This document shows, one piece after another, positions 52,779 through 64,000 of a DNA stretch of 64,000 nt. Source of the DNA: DATBVX01 sp963705495 (lineage in GTDB: Bacteria; Pseudomonadota; Gammaproteobacteria; Steroidobacterales; Steroidobacteraceae); the NCBI GenBank assembly GCA_963705495.1, contig CAVPJQ010000003.1:269990-333989 (forward strand), in the 5' to 3' direction. Under the pieces are notes generated by a model, which was not told where the DNA came from, did not search any database, and saw nothing but the letters and a program-made list of their open reading frames with translations. A program made the position numbers and the translations under genes. Each line of letters starts with the position of its first letter. Position 1 is the stretch's first letter.

Positions 52779-54830
52779 ATGGATGACTTCGGCACTGTGA
52801 GCTATGCGCTGGCGAGCATCGCCTTCGGAGCGTTCGCGCTCGTGCTGCTGACACGCTGGCGTCAGCGCGTGCATGGTTCTCTGCTGCTACCCGCCACGAT
52901 CGTCAGTTCCATCTGGGCCGCAGCGCTGGCAACTCAATCGGCACGCGCGCTCGTGCCTCTCACGGGAGTCTTCCTGTTGGAGATTAGCCGGGATGCGTTG
53001 TGGCTTGCATTCCTGATGCGTGCACTCGTCACCATGGCAGCGCGTGGTACCCCGGAATGGCTGCCCAGGGTCGTCTACGGATCGATTGCACTGGTCCTGT
53101 TGGCCGGCCTCGGCTTCGGAGTCCTACACGACCTCGGCTATTCAGTCGACTCGGCCGGGGCAGTCCTGATTCCGGGAGCGATGCTGCTGTCAGTCATCGG
53201 CCTCGTACTCGTGGAGCAGGTGTATCGCAATACACGCGCCGATCGCGAATGGTCCGTCAAGTTCCTCTGGATCGGTATCGGCGCCCTGATCGTCTACGAC
53301 TTCTGTATGTACTCGACGGCCTTGCTGCTGCGGGCGATTCCCGCCGCCATGTGGGACGCGCGTGGCGCCGCCAACGCGCTCTGCGTGCCGTTGCTGGCTC
53401 TGGGAATCGGGCGTACGAGGACTTGGGCACCGCAGGTGTTCATGTCGCGCCGGCCGGCGTTCTACACCCTCAGCTTCATTGCCGCGGGCTCGTACCTCAT
53501 GGCAATGGCGGTTGCCGGTTACTATGTGCGTATCTTTGGGGGTACCTGGGGCGGCGCCGGGCAACTCGTGCTCCTGTTTGGCGCAGGACTTCTCCTGGTG
53601 GTGGTCCTGTTCTCGGGCCAGGCGCGCGCGCGGCTCAAAGTCTTTTTTGCCAAGCATTTTTCGCCGTATCGCTACGACTACCGCTCCGAATGGCTGCACC
53701 TGACACAGACGCTGGCGGAGTCCGATGACCTGACGCTGGCGGAGCGCGTCGTGCGCGCGCTCGGTAGGGTCGTGAACAGCGATGCGGGCGGAATCTGGAT
53801 TGCAAACGAGGAGGGCGTGTTCGTGCCCGCGGGGGGTGATCTCGCCGGACCCGATAAGCCAGCGGTCACTGCCTCGAGCGAGTTCCTGAAGTTCATCGCG
53901 CAGCGCGAATGGATTACCGATGTAGACGCTCGTCGGCACCGCACGGTCGGTGATCACCCTGAAGTACCCGTGCCGGACTGGTTGCTTGAGATCGAGCGCA
54001 CGTGGCTGGTGGTACCTCTGCTCCAGGAAGACAAGCTGGTGGCGTTCGTTGCTATCGCACGTCCGCTCGCCCCACAGGCGCTGGATTGGGAGGATCTCGA
54101 CCTGCTGCGCACCGCCGGCCGCCAGTCGGCGAGCTACATCGCCCTCGAGCAGGCGGCGCGCAAGCTGGCCCAGTCGCAGCAATTCGAAGCCTATAATCGG
54201 TTCGCCGCCTTCATGATGCATGATCTGAAGAACCTCATCGCGCAGCAGACCCTGGTAGTCGAAAATGCCGCCCGTCATCGCGGCAATCCACAGTTCTTCG
54301 ATGACGCGATTTCGACCATCGACAATTCCGTCAAGCGCATGAACCGGCTGCTCGAGCAACTGCGGCGCGGGGACACCGCCGGGCAGGCGCGACGGGTACA
54401 GCTCGCCGGCCTGTGCAGCGAGACCGTGCGACGCTGTGGCGATCGGCGGCCGATACCGGAACTGGTCGGCGTGACGCCGGACGCAGAGGTCGTGATCAGT
54501 GCGGAGCGACTCGCGCTGGTGCTCGAGCATGTGATACGCAACGCGCAGGATGCAACGCCTCCAGACGGTTCGGTGCGGGTTGAATTGCGACGCAACGCCG
54601 CGCGCGCGGAGATCGAAGTAATCGACAATGGCGCCGGCATGGATGCGGCCTTTGTTCGTCAGCGTTTGTTCCGGCCGTTCGACAGCACCAAGGGCAGCCA
54701 GGGAATGGGAATCGGAGCTTTTCAGACGCGTGAGTTCGTCCGGATGTCGGGAGGGGAGGTCCAAGTGAAAAGCACGCCGGGTCGTGGGACCTGCTTCGTC
54801 ATCTCATTGCCGCTCGCCGCCTCGGCGTGA
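52779..54830 (+). CDS. prsK: XrtA-system sensor histidine kinase
   Basis: A 683-residue membrane kinase. The first ~285 residues hold eight or nine hydrophobic segments. A GAF-like domain follows (about 310-450). The dimerisation box is AAFMMHDLKNLIAQQ with the phosphoaccepting His481, and the ATPase domain has VLEHVIRNAQDATPP (N box), EVIDNGAGMD and GSQGMGIGAF. This order, membrane domain-GAF-HATPase with H-D-L-K-N, is that of PrsK in PEP-CTERM loci. It presumably phosphorylates PrsR. It starts 12 bases after the sugar transferase and the frame is intact. Confidence 0.92.
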   Translation: MDDFGTVSYALASIAFGAFALVLLTRWRQRVHGSLLLPATIVSSIWAAALATQSARALVPLTGVFLLEISRDALWLAFLMRALVTMAARGTPEWLPRVVYGSIALVLLAGLGFGVLHDLGYSVDSAGAVLIPGAMLLSVIGLVLVEQVYRNTRADREWSVKFLWIGIGALIVYDFCMYSTALLLRAIPAAMWDARGAANALCVPLLALGIGRTRTWAPQVFMSRRPAFYTLSFIAAGSYLMAMAVAGYYVRIFGGTWGGAGQLVLLFGAGLLLVVVLFSGQARARLKVFFAKHFSPYRYDYRSEWLHLTQTLAESDDLTLAERVVRALGRVVNSDAGGIWIANEEGVFVPAGGDLAGPDKPAVTASSEFLKFIAQREWITDVDARRHRTVGDHPEVPVPDWLLEIERTWLVVPLLQEDKLVAFVAIARPLAPQALDWEDLDLLRTAGRQSASYIALEQAARKLAQSQQFEAYNRFAAFMMHDLKNLIAQQTLVVENAARHRGNPQFFDDAISTIDNSVKRMNRLLEQLRRGDTAGQARRVQLAGLCSETVRRCGDRRPIPELVGVTPDAEVVISAERLALVLEHVIRNAQDATPPDGSVRVELRRNAARAEIEVIDNGAGMDAAFVRQRLFRPFDSTKGSQGMGIGAFQTREFVRMSGGEVQVKSTPGRGTCFVISLPLAASA

Positions 54831-54843
54831 ACCGGAGAGGACA

Positions 54844-56201
<1,358 letters not shown>

Positions 56202-56205
<4 letters not shown>

Positions 56206-59054
56206 CCCCGTCAGGGAGCGACGCCTGCGGGCTGCGTAAGTGGCGAGATGCATTCCGATACCAGGTCCTACGCAGAGTTTGGGCAGCGGTCCTGGTTGTA
56301 ACTGCGGCATGCGCGCCGCAGTCCGAGACCGAGCTCCTGGCACGCGTCGATCGCAGCATTGCGGCGGGCGAGTGGCGTCAGGCGTCCGTGGAGCTGAAGG
56401 CACTCCTTCAGCGGCAGCCGGAAAATCGCGGCGCGCGCGTGAGATTGGGGCATGTGGCGCTCGAAACCGGGGCGCTGGCCGATGCGGCACGTGAGCTCGA
56501 ACACGCACGCGCGCTGGGCGCGGACCCGAACGCCGTTGAATTGTTTTACGCGCGCGCCCTGCTCGGACTCAGACGCTACCAGGACATAGTCGATCACGTC
56601 GATCCACAGTCGGTAGCGCAGATCGGCGAGCGTGTGGATCTGCTGCGCATTCGTGGCGATGCGTTATTCGGGCTGTCACGCCCGAAGGAGGCGATTGAGG
56701 CGTACGACGCAGCACTGGCGCTTGATTCAAAAAACGTCGATGCGCTGCTCGGGCGCGCCTTTGCTGTGATGCGGCTCGAAGGTTTGGAGCCTGCGCTCGC
56801 GACCCTGGACCGGACGGCAACACTTGCTTCGAAGGATCCCCGGATCGAAGTAGCGCGGGGCACGCTATATCTGCAGGCACGCAATTTCGTGCAGGCGGAA
56901 TCTCTCTTCACCTCGATGCTCGGCAAGATGCGCGAAGACGATCTGAGCACGCCGCGGCTCGCCGGGCTGGCTGGTCTCGCTGAAGCGCAGATGGCGCTTG
57001 GCAAGCTCGAGGGCGCCCAGGTTTCGACTGGGCGCCTCTACGAACTTGTGCCGGGGAGTCCGGTCGCCATGTACTTGCGTGCCCGGTACCTGTTCCTGGT
57101 CGGCGACTATGATGAATCTCAGGGACTGCTGGAGCAATTGCTGACACGCGAACAGGGCAACATCCAGGCGCGCTTGCTACTTGGCGCCGTCAATTTTGCC
57201 CAGGGCAATCTGGGTCAGGCGGACATGCACCTTTCGAGCGTGCTCGCAGGCGAACCGACTAACAGCTTCGCGCGCATGCTCCTCGCTACAGCGCGCCTGC
57301 GCGAGAACAAACCGCGGGAAGCACTCGAAACGCTTGGGCCGGATATCACCCGCGGTGATGCCCAGACATTGTCGCTCGCGGGACGCGCGAGCATCCAGGC
57401 GGGGGAGGTCGATGCCGGGCTTTCGTACCTGGAACACAGCGCCGTGGACAATCCTGCAGATGCCAACCGATTGCTGCAGCTCGCCGCCGGTTACATCGTC
57501 GCGGGGCGCTTCGATCAGGCCGTAAAGACGCTCGAGCAGGTGCCTGCGGGTGGCGATGCGGGGTACCGGCGCAGCTTGCTGCTCGTCAACACCCGGATGC
57601 GGGAAAGGGATACGAAAAGTGCCCTGCGACAAGCGCAGTCGTTCGCGGAAGCCTATCCCGACGATGCTCTTGCGCAGGCGACGCTGGGCGGCCTGCTGGC
57701 AGCGAACGGCAATCTCGATGGTGCGCGCCGCCAATTCATGCGCGCAGCCGAACTCGAGCCGAAGAGCGCCGTGGCGCAACTGAACCTTGCGAAGCTCGAT
57801 ATCCTGCAGCGTCGCACCGAGGATGCGGAACAGCATCTGCGTGCCGCGCGGGAACTGGCCCCGGAAAGCAGCGCGGTTCTCGTGGCAGCTTCGCAGCTCG
57901 AGCTGATGCGCGGAAATACCGGCCAGGCACTGAAGGGGCTGGAGACGGCGCGTCAGCGCGATCCGAAGGCGGCCGAGCCGCGGCTACTGCTCGCGCAGTA
58001 CCGCCTGGCGACCGGCGATTTCACCTCGGCGGCAGCGATCGCGGGCGAGGTACTGGAAGTTGCACCGGACAATTCGTCGGCGCTCAACATTCTCGGTCTG
58101 GCGCTTGCTGGCAGCGGGCGTACCGAGGAGGGCGTTGCCGCCCTCAAGCGTGCGTCCGCCGCGAGCCCGGCCTCGGCAACGGTGGAGCTCAATCTCGCGC
58201 GCGCGGAGATGGCGGCAGGGCATCTGCCGGAAGCGTTGGCGGCAACCCGCAGGAGTCTCGAGCGCCAGCCTGAATTCCCCGCTGCGCTGGCTCTCGCCGC
58301 ATCCCTAAGCCTGCGCGACGATGATGTCGCGAGCGCGGGCGCCTACCTTGAAAGGCTACGCAAGGTGGATCCAAAGCACCCGGCAATTTTCCTGGTGGGC
58401 GGCGACATACAGGTTCGCAGCCGCAACTACGCCGAGGCGGCAAGCATCTACACCCGCGGCCGAGCTCAAAACGACAGTCGGGAGCTTGTGATGCGTGAAT
58501 TTGCAACGCGCCGCCGTGCTGGCCTGCCCGACCCCACCGCACCGCTCGAGGCGTGGCTGAAGAAATCCCCGCAGGATGTGCGTGTTCGGCGCACGCTGGC
58601 GCAGGCACAACAGGCAGCGGGAGCGCGCAGAAACGCGATCGCGAGCTACGAGCTCGTTGTGCAGGGGGATGGCCGGGATTTCATTGCGCTCAACAACCTG
58701 GCGTTGTTGTACCAGGAGACGGGCGACCAACGCGCGCTGCCGACAGCGCGCCGAGCCTATGAGCTCGCTCCGACCACGGCGGCTGTAGGGGATACCTATG
58801 GATGGCTTTTGCTACAGAACGGCGACAGCGAGCTCGCGATGCCGATCCTCGATAAGGCCGCATCCGCAGCACCTGACGCGCGCGACATTCAATATCATCG
58901 TGCCGTTGCACTGGCACGCACCGGCAGAACGAATACCGCGCGAGAGGTTCTCAGCTCCGCGCTCGCGGACGGCGCCAAGTTTGCCGACCGTGAGTCGGCC
59001 GAAGAGTTGCTCGCGAGTCTGATCGATCCCTCGGGCAGACCAGTCAAGGAGTAG
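56202..59054 (+). CDS. prsT: XrtA-system TPR-repeat lipoprotein
   Basis: A 950-residue protein, almost entirely tetratricopeptide repeats with the A-x-x-x-L-x-x-A/G-L-x-x-x-P pattern, for example VELKALLQRQPENRGARVRL and LNLAKLDILQRRTEDAEQHL. The N-terminal signal ends in VVTAAC, a lipobox, so it is probably an outer-membrane lipoprotein. PrsT proteins of this size follow prsR in PEP-CTERM loci and may scaffold polysaccharide export, as AlgK/BcsC-type TPR proteins do. Its ATG overlaps the prsR stop (ATGA). The frame is intact. Confidence 0.9.
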
Positions 59055-59057
59055 TGC

Positions 59058-59676
59058 ATGAGAGGTGCGTTGTCGTTTGCGTTGAGTGCGTTACTCGTTG
59101 CCGTGATGATTGTGATCGGCGGCTGCGGATCGACGCCGCAGGTCACGGCCCCGACCGCAGCACCTCAGGGGCCAGGTGCGGAATACCGTATCGGGCCCGG
59201 TGATCAGATCCAGGTCTTCGTGTGGAATCACGCGGAGCTCAGCGTAACGGTTCCGGTGCGGCCGGATGGCATGGTGTCGACGCCGCTCATCGAGAATATC
59301 CGGCTGCAGGCAAGACGCCCAGCCAGCTGTCACGGGACATGGAAAAGGTGCTGTCGGAATATGTCCGTTCGCCGTCGGTCAGCATCATCGTGACCGGTTT
59401 CGTGGGCTCTTACGGTGACCAGATCCGCGTGGTAGGGCAGGCCGCACATCCACAGCGCTGCCCTACCGGGCGGGAATGACGGTGCTCGATGTCATGATCG
59501 CCGTGGGAGGCTTGGCTGAGTTTGCCGCCGGTAACCGCTCCAAGATCGTCCGGCGACAGGGAGACCAGCAGGTCGAGATCCGGTACGGCTGAAGGACCTG
59601 GTCAGACGGGGATGTGACTGCCAACGTGCCGGTGCAGCCAGGCGATGTGCTGATCATTCCGGAGAGCCGCTTTTGA
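59058..59676 (+). CDS. XrtA-system polysaccharide export lipoprotein, Wza-like (frameshifted)
   Basis: Joined, about 206 residues. It opens with a lipoprotein signal ending VIGGC, then EYRIGPGDQIQVFVWNHAEL, the polysaccharide-export domain, and SVTVPVRPDGMVSTPLIENI. After an indel near 59310 it continues TPSQLSRDMEKVLSEYVRSP and GSYGDQIRVVGQA. A second shift near 59448 gives RAGMTVLDVMIAVGGLAEFA, an SLBB unit, and the end QPGDVLIIPESRF. A TGA at 59590-59592 is probably also an indel artefact. It is much smaller than the SLBB protein at 925 and belongs to the second system. A 162-base gap with no gene follows. Confidence 0.82.
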
Positions 59677-59838
59677 GAGCCGCGTCGCGCTGAAAACATG
59701 TTGTGCGAGCCAGGGTTTAGCCACGGCCGAGAGGTGCAATTGTTAAGCCAGTCACGTCGTCACTGTGCCCGTCGTCGGCTATAACGTAACATCCGCTCGG
59801 CTTAATGAAAGAGACCGCCGCATCGCGCGGCGCACAAG

Positions 59839-61418
59839 ATGCAAGAGCTGCTTCAGCAACTTCTGAAGGAGATCCAGGGCGCCTGGCGTTTTCGCTGGCA
59901 CGCGCTGGCATTCGCATGGGTTGCCGCGATCATGGGGTGGTGCGCGGTGTTGCTCACGCCCAACGTCTACGAATCGCAGGCCAAGGTATTCGTAGACACC
60001 GAGTCGCTGCTGAAGCCGCTGCTGAGCGGACTGGCCGTCACCACCAACCTCACCAGCCAGGTAACCATGATGTCCGCTGTGTTGATGGCACGGCCCAACA
60101 TCGAGAGAGTGGCCAAGGACACTGACCTGTACCTGCGCGCACGTACGGCGGAAGATCTGGACAGGCTCCTGGCAGCTCTTCCCAAGCAAGTGTCACTCGC
60201 CGCCGATCGCGACAGCACGTATACGATTGCTTACCGCGATCACGATCCACGCATGGCCCATCGCGTGGTGCGGCGATTCCTTGACACCTTCGTGGAGGAC
60301 ACGATCGACGTCAAACGCGAGGATAGTGCCGGCACGGAGGAGTTTTTGCGCACGCGAATCAAGGAATACGAGCAGAAGCTTCGCGAGGCCGAGGATCGAC
60401 GCGCCGAATTCAAGAAGCAGAACATCGGCGTGATGCCCGGCGAGACCGGCGACTATTACACGCGCCTGCAGACGGCGCTCGCGACTCAGAGGGATTTGCA
60501 GGCAAGCCTGCGCATCGCGCAGGACAAGAAGGTCGAAGTGCAGCGCCAGCTCGAAGGCGAGGAACCGACCTTTGGGCTCTCGCCAAACGGTCCGACCGGC
60601 CCATCGGGACCGAATGATGCCCTCATTGCACAGTATCGCGCCCAACTCGAAGCGCTCCTGGTCCAGTACACGGACAAGCATCCACAGGTCATTACGCTGC
60701 GCGAGACGATCGCGAAGCTCGAAGAGGAGAATCGCAAGGCCGTCGCTGCGGGCCAATCGGCGTTGCCGCAGACCGTCGATCCGAGCACCGCAGGCGCTGC
60801 GCAAGCTCGATATCAATCCTGTTTACCAGAGCATGAAGATCACGCTCAGTACGCTCGATCTCGAAGTGGTGGAATTGCGGAACAAGCTGGCGACACAAGA
60901 CGCCCTGGTGCGCGACCTGCGCGGCAAGATGAATACTATTCCAGAGGTCGAGGCACAGCTGATGCGCCTGGATCGCGACTACGAAGTCATCAGTGCACAG
61001 TACAAAGCGCTGGTCCAGAGCCTCGAGCGTGCGAAGTTGTCCGGGAAAGGCCGACGAAAGCTCTAACGTGAAATTCCGGGTCATCGAGCCGCCACGCGTG
61101 CCACTCAATCCAGTTTCCCCCAACCGGCCGCTGCTCCTGTCTTTGGTGCTGCTCGTAGCGCTCGGAGCCGGCGCAGCGCTAGCGGTGCTGCTCAATCAGC
61201 TCAAGCCGGTCTTCTCAAACCGCGCCAGCCTGGCGGAGGCGACCGGCCTGCCGGTGCTTGGTACGATCTCCGCCGTGCTGTCGGCGAAGCAGCTGCGTGC
61301 TGTCCGCCTGCGACCGGCGTATTACGCGGGAGGCGTGGCACTACTGCTCGTTGCATTCGTTGCCACACTATTGCTTGCCGAGCCGGCCTCAGAGCTCGCC
61401 CGTACCATGCTTGGATGA
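59839..61418 (+). CDS. XrtA-system chain-length determinant protein (Wzz/GNVR; two frameshifts)
   Basis: Joined, about 525 residues. A first membrane helix follows WRFRWHALAFAWVAAIMGW; the periplasmic domain has long coiled-coil segments (RTRIKEYEQKLREAEDRRAE). After an indel near 60800 come LDLEVVELRNKLATQDALVR and PEVEAQLMRLDRDYEVISAQ, the GNVR-type signature; after another near 61055 the end has FRVIEPPRVPLNPVSPNRP, the proline-rich helix 2 region, and two C-terminal helices. It should control polymer length and partner with the tyrosine kinase 14 bases downstream. The 59677-59838 gap may hold its promoter, but no convincing element was seen. Confidence 0.85.
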
Positions 61419-61431
61419 GAGGAAGGATCCC

Positions 61432-62331
61432 ATGAGCATTGTCGAGAAGGCGCTGTCCAAACTGCGTAAGGTCGAGCCGTTCCAGCCACAGGCTGTCCCC
61501 GACACCGGCAAACTGCTGCCTGTAGCGTTACCGGAACGGGACCGCCAGGTGCTCCGGCCGCACCTGGCAAACGCCGAGCCGCGAGTAACAGCGCGTGTTC
61601 AGATGGACGTAGATCGGCTGCGGCAGTTTGGCCTGGTCGGCCCCGCCGATGGCGACAACCGACGGCTCGCAGATGAGATCCGGCGCATCAAGTGGGCATT
61701 GCTCAAGACAATGCAAGCAGTCCGGCCCCAGGGCAGCCAGCTCGACAACGTCATCATGGTTTCGAGCGCCTTACCTAACGAAGGGAAGACTTTTACCTCT
61801 TACAATCTGGCGGTCAGTCTCGCGGCTGAAGGCGATCGTCCCGTCTGGCTGATCGATGCCGATACGATCCGCCGCCAGCTCAGTCGTGCGTTGCAGGTAG
61901 ATGAGCGCCCGGGCTTGCTCGACGCCGTGGGCTCTTCTGATCTCGAGCTCGATGACGTTCTCGTTGCGACCGACGCGCCGCGACTCTTCATCGTTCCCAG
62001 CGGGGGCGGCGTCGCGGTGTCGGCGGAGATGCTGAGTAGTGGACGGATCAGTCAGCTCCTGACCGCGGCTACTGCGCGCTATGCCGATCTCGTCGTCGTG
62101 TTTGATACGGCGCCGATCCTCGCTACCAGCGTTCCGCAGGCACTCGCCCATGTGGCTCGTCATGTCCTAATCGCTGTCAATGCTGACCAGACCTCACGTG
62201 CTGCGGTGAGCGAGGCGCTGGCGCAATTGCACCGCAACGACGGCGTGTCGCTGGTTCTCAACCAGGTATCGCACTTCATGCGCCAGCACTACTACAGTGG
62301 CTACTACGACGATCATGCGGCCAGGTCGTGA
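61432..62331 (+). CDS. XrtA-system tyrosine autokinase (BY-kinase)
   Basis: A 299-residue cytoplasmic ATPase from ATG 61432, preceded by GAGAGGAAGGA. It has a Walker A-like loop SSALPNEGKTFTSYNLAVSL, Walker A-prime LIDADTIRR and Walker B VVVFDTAPILAT, the BY-kinase set. The C-terminus carries a tyrosine cluster (HYYSGYYDD), the expected autophosphorylation site. It regulates polymer assembly with the Wzz-like protein upstream. A longer open frame back to 61258 overlaps the Wzz gene and is not needed. The start MSIVEKALSKLRK matches the family. Confidence 0.9.
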   Translation: MSIVEKALSKLRKVEPFQPQAVPDTGKLLPVALPERDRQVLRPHLANAEPRVTARVQMDVDRLRQFGLVGPADGDNRRLADEIRRIKWALLKTMQAVRPQGSQLDNVIMVSSALPNEGKTFTSYNLAVSLAAEGDRPVWLIDADTIRRQLSRALQVDERPGLLDAVGSSDLELDDVLVATDAPRLFIVPSGGGVAVSAEMLSSGRISQLLTAATARYADLVVVFDTAPILATSVPQALAHVARHVLIAVNADQTSRAAVSEALAQLHRNDGVSLVLNQVSHFMRQHYYSGYYDDHAARS

Positions 62332-63726
62332 GTTGCGAATAGCGATCGCGGTCATCGCACTGTCCGCGGCAGGAGCTGCGTCGGCAGAGCTCACTTTCGA
62401 GCCAACGCTGGATCTGGCGCTTAACTGGGTTGATAACATCGAGCTTGCGCCACCAGATGATCCCGCCATCGAGGACTGGGTTCTCGAAGCCATTCCGGGC
62501 TTCACGCTCGACTATAAGGGTACGCGCGCGACCGCCCAGGCCGAATACGCGCTGACCACGCTCTTCTCTGCAGATGATAGTGATCGCAACCAGGTCTACA
62601 ACACGGGCGATGCGCTGCTGACAGCAGACATCGTGGAGCGCTGGCTGTTCGTGGATGTGGCCGGAAGTTACTCGCAACAGACCATTGCGCCCGAGCGCCC
62701 GGTCAATTCTTCACTGCTGTTCGATACCAACAACGTAGCCGACGTGGCCGCATATCGCGTGTCGCCCTACGTCGAGCACGACTTCAGGTACGCGCATCTC
62801 AAAGCGCAATATACGGCGGCGCGGGTCGACTATCTCGACGACGATCCGCTCAATGAGGTGGTACTCGGTGATTCGGAGCACAGGGACACGCTCTTCGTGT
62901 TCGAGAGCCCGGAGGACGACACGGGGCGCCTTGCATGGCGTGTGCAGTACGATAGTCAGCACGCGATGTATGACGAGGCCAGTGACTTCCGCTACGAAGA
63001 GGCGACGGCTGAGCTGGGCTGGCGGGTCACACCGACCTTCAAAATACTGGGCAGGTCCGGTCTTGAGAGCGACCTCGGTGTGAGTCTGTCGGACGGCGGA
63101 CTCGACAACACCTGGTGGGAAGCGGGCTTTGACTGGCAGGCGAGTCGTACTAACCGGCTGTACTTCGTCGGCGGTGAGCGTTTTTACGGAAATACGTTTA
63201 ATGGACTCCTGGAGCACAAGGCGCGCGTGTTCCGGTGAGCATGCAGTATCTCGAGCGACCGACCACCGCCGCGGAGGAGCTGGCGCTACGCCCTTACCCC
63301 ACACAGCCGGAGATCGGCGCTGCCCCTCTGGAGGACCTGAACAGGCTGACAAGCGAAGTTTACTTGCGACGGGAATGGGACTTGCGCATGTCACTCACCG
63401 GCCAGCGCACCGAGATATCGTTCCTGGCATTGAATCACCGTAGGACGTATCTCGAGAGCGGCCTCGAAGATCGCGAACGCGGCGGAGGAGTGGAAGTAAA
63501 CCGGCGAATGTCGGCGCTGTTCACGCTGTACGGCGAGTACACGCTTCAGAAGCTCGAATCGCGCGAAGGCGGCGATTTCAAGGACCAGCGCATGATGCTG
63601 GGTATCAGCAAGAAGATCGGAAGCAGCGTCACTACGGCTCTAGAGCTTTCGCGTATTGAGCGCGACTCCGATGTCGACCCTTACGAGGTAAACTGGGCGA
63701 CGTTCAGATTCACCAAGACATTCTGA
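62315..63726 (+). CDS. XrtA-system outer-membrane beta-barrel protein (one frameshift)
   Basis: Joined, about 470 residues, resembling the PEP-CTERM-locus protein of unknown function that follows the kinase gene. ATG 62315 overlaps the kinase gene by 17 bases and leads into a signal peptide (LRIAIAVIALSAAGAASA-EL). The mature part is a series of amphipathic strands with repeated aromatic and charged residues and ends in NWATFRFTKTF, a barrel-closing C-terminal Phe. The frame breaks near 63232. It may be the outer-membrane pore for the XrtA polysaccharide; that role is inferred. Confidence 0.8.
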
Positions 63727-64000
63727 TGGCGGCCCGAGCCACCGCGCCGGTCACAGCAGCACGCGACTCGCCCAATCTATGGCCGGTCGCTGCAGCCGTT
63801 TCCATCAGCGATGCCGCGCAGGTAGTGAATGCTCTATCGGTAGATGTCGAGGACTACTTCCAGGTGGCCGCGTTCGAGTCGGTCATCGAGCGCAGCAGCT
63901 GGGACAACTACGACTGCCGCATTCCACGCAACGTTTCCAGGTTGCTGGATTTGTTTGCGGAGCGGGGCTCGCACGCCACGTTCTTCGTCCTGGGCTGGGC
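63726..64000 (+). CDS. XrtA-system polysaccharide deacetylase (3' partial)
   Basis: The ATG overlaps the previous stop (TGATG) and the frame is open to the window end (91 codons). The segment NALSVDVEDYFQVAAFE carries the first metal-binding Asp pair of NodB-type deacetylases, in the form found in PEP-CTERM loci, and the end HATFFVLGW matches the next NodB block. It would remove N-acetyl groups from the polymer. The rest of the protein, and probably the exosortase XrtA itself, lie beyond the window. Confidence 0.9.
   Translation, partial: MAARATAPVTAARDSPNLWPVAAAVSISDAAQVVNALSVDVEDYFQVAAFESVIERSSWDNYDCRIPRNVSRLLDLFAERGSHATFFVLGW

Noticed and set aside
53190..54764. A 524-codon open frame on the minus strand across prsK
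   Set aside because: Antisense of a well-supported histidine kinase; its protein has no recognisable motif. GC-rich genes often leave long antisense frames open.

Overview
The window is about 64 kb of GC-rich proteobacterial chromosome, probably from a gammaproteobacterium. The main clue is an XrtA (PEP-CTERM/exosortase) locus with the prsK-prsR-prsT order, next to Wza/Wzz/Wzi-type envelope genes, a GltX beside tRNA-Glu, and CCA-encoding tRNA genes. I cannot fix the genus. No insertion sequence, prophage, CRISPR array or rRNA was seen.

Layout. (1) 1-4710: end of a Wzi-type outer-membrane protein, a large multi-SLBB export protein and a Wzz-type protein, i.e. a capsule/exopolysaccharide export set. 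(2) 4782-22660: a tightly packed, mostly overlapping operon for a complex surface glycan: MurJ-family flippase, HpcH/HpaI-type aldolase, small initiating sugar transferase, asparagine-synthase-like amidotransferase, an unidentified membrane protein (possible polymerase), GT-B glycosyltransferase, an acetamidino-forming trio (WbpG-type amidotransferase, HisF, HisH), acyltransferase, Gfo/Idh oxidoreductase, CMP-nonulosonate synthetase, SDR, NeuB, NeuC, NeuD and a CBS-aminotransferase fusion. (3) 23036-32508: a PglF/WbpM-type 4,6-dehydratase, WecB-type epimerase (minus strand), UDP-glucose dehydrogenase, a small nucleotidyltransferase toxin-antitoxin-like pair, ManC, a DegT aminotransferase and ManB. 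(4) 32546-45227: DUF2269 protein, GH16 lipoprotein, Asp-box lipoprotein, tRNA-Val, MFS pump with PadR regulator, WYL regulator, and a 1712-residue lipoprotein with ten FN3 domains, a PQQ-type sugar dehydrogenase and two CXXCH haem motifs. (5) 45321-51166: gltX, tRNA-Ala, tRNA-Glu, and an amine oxidase with a polyamine ABC importer lacking its ATPase. (6) 51318-64000: the XrtA polysaccharide locus, running off the end in a polysaccharide deacetylase.

How the genes work together. Regions 2 and 3 contain every step expected for a legionaminic-type (5,7-diamino) nonulosonic acid from UDP-GlcNAc: 4,6-dehydratase, 4-aminotransferase, N-acetyltransferase, hydrolysing 2-epimerase, synthase and CMP transferase. 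The WbpG/HisF/HisH trio could convert an acetamido group to acetamidino. GDP-mannose and UDP-glucuronate supply come from manC/manB and ugd. The flippase, possible polymerase, Wzz, SLBB protein and Wzi would export and anchor the polymer. The XrtA locus is a second, separate system with its own initiating transferase, export protein, chain-length protein, tyrosine kinase and sigma54-type regulator.

Caution on sequence quality. Nearly every gene from 4.8 to 17.6 kb, and several at 19, 23, 30-32, 48, 59, 61 and 63 kb, is interrupted by what look like one-base insertions or deletions; joining the frames restores full-length conserved proteins. I read these mainly as assembly or sequencing indels and give the joined span of each gene. 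The sequence is clean elsewhere (0.9-4.7 kb, most of 17.6-23 kb, 32.5-48 kb, 48.4-59.3 kb).
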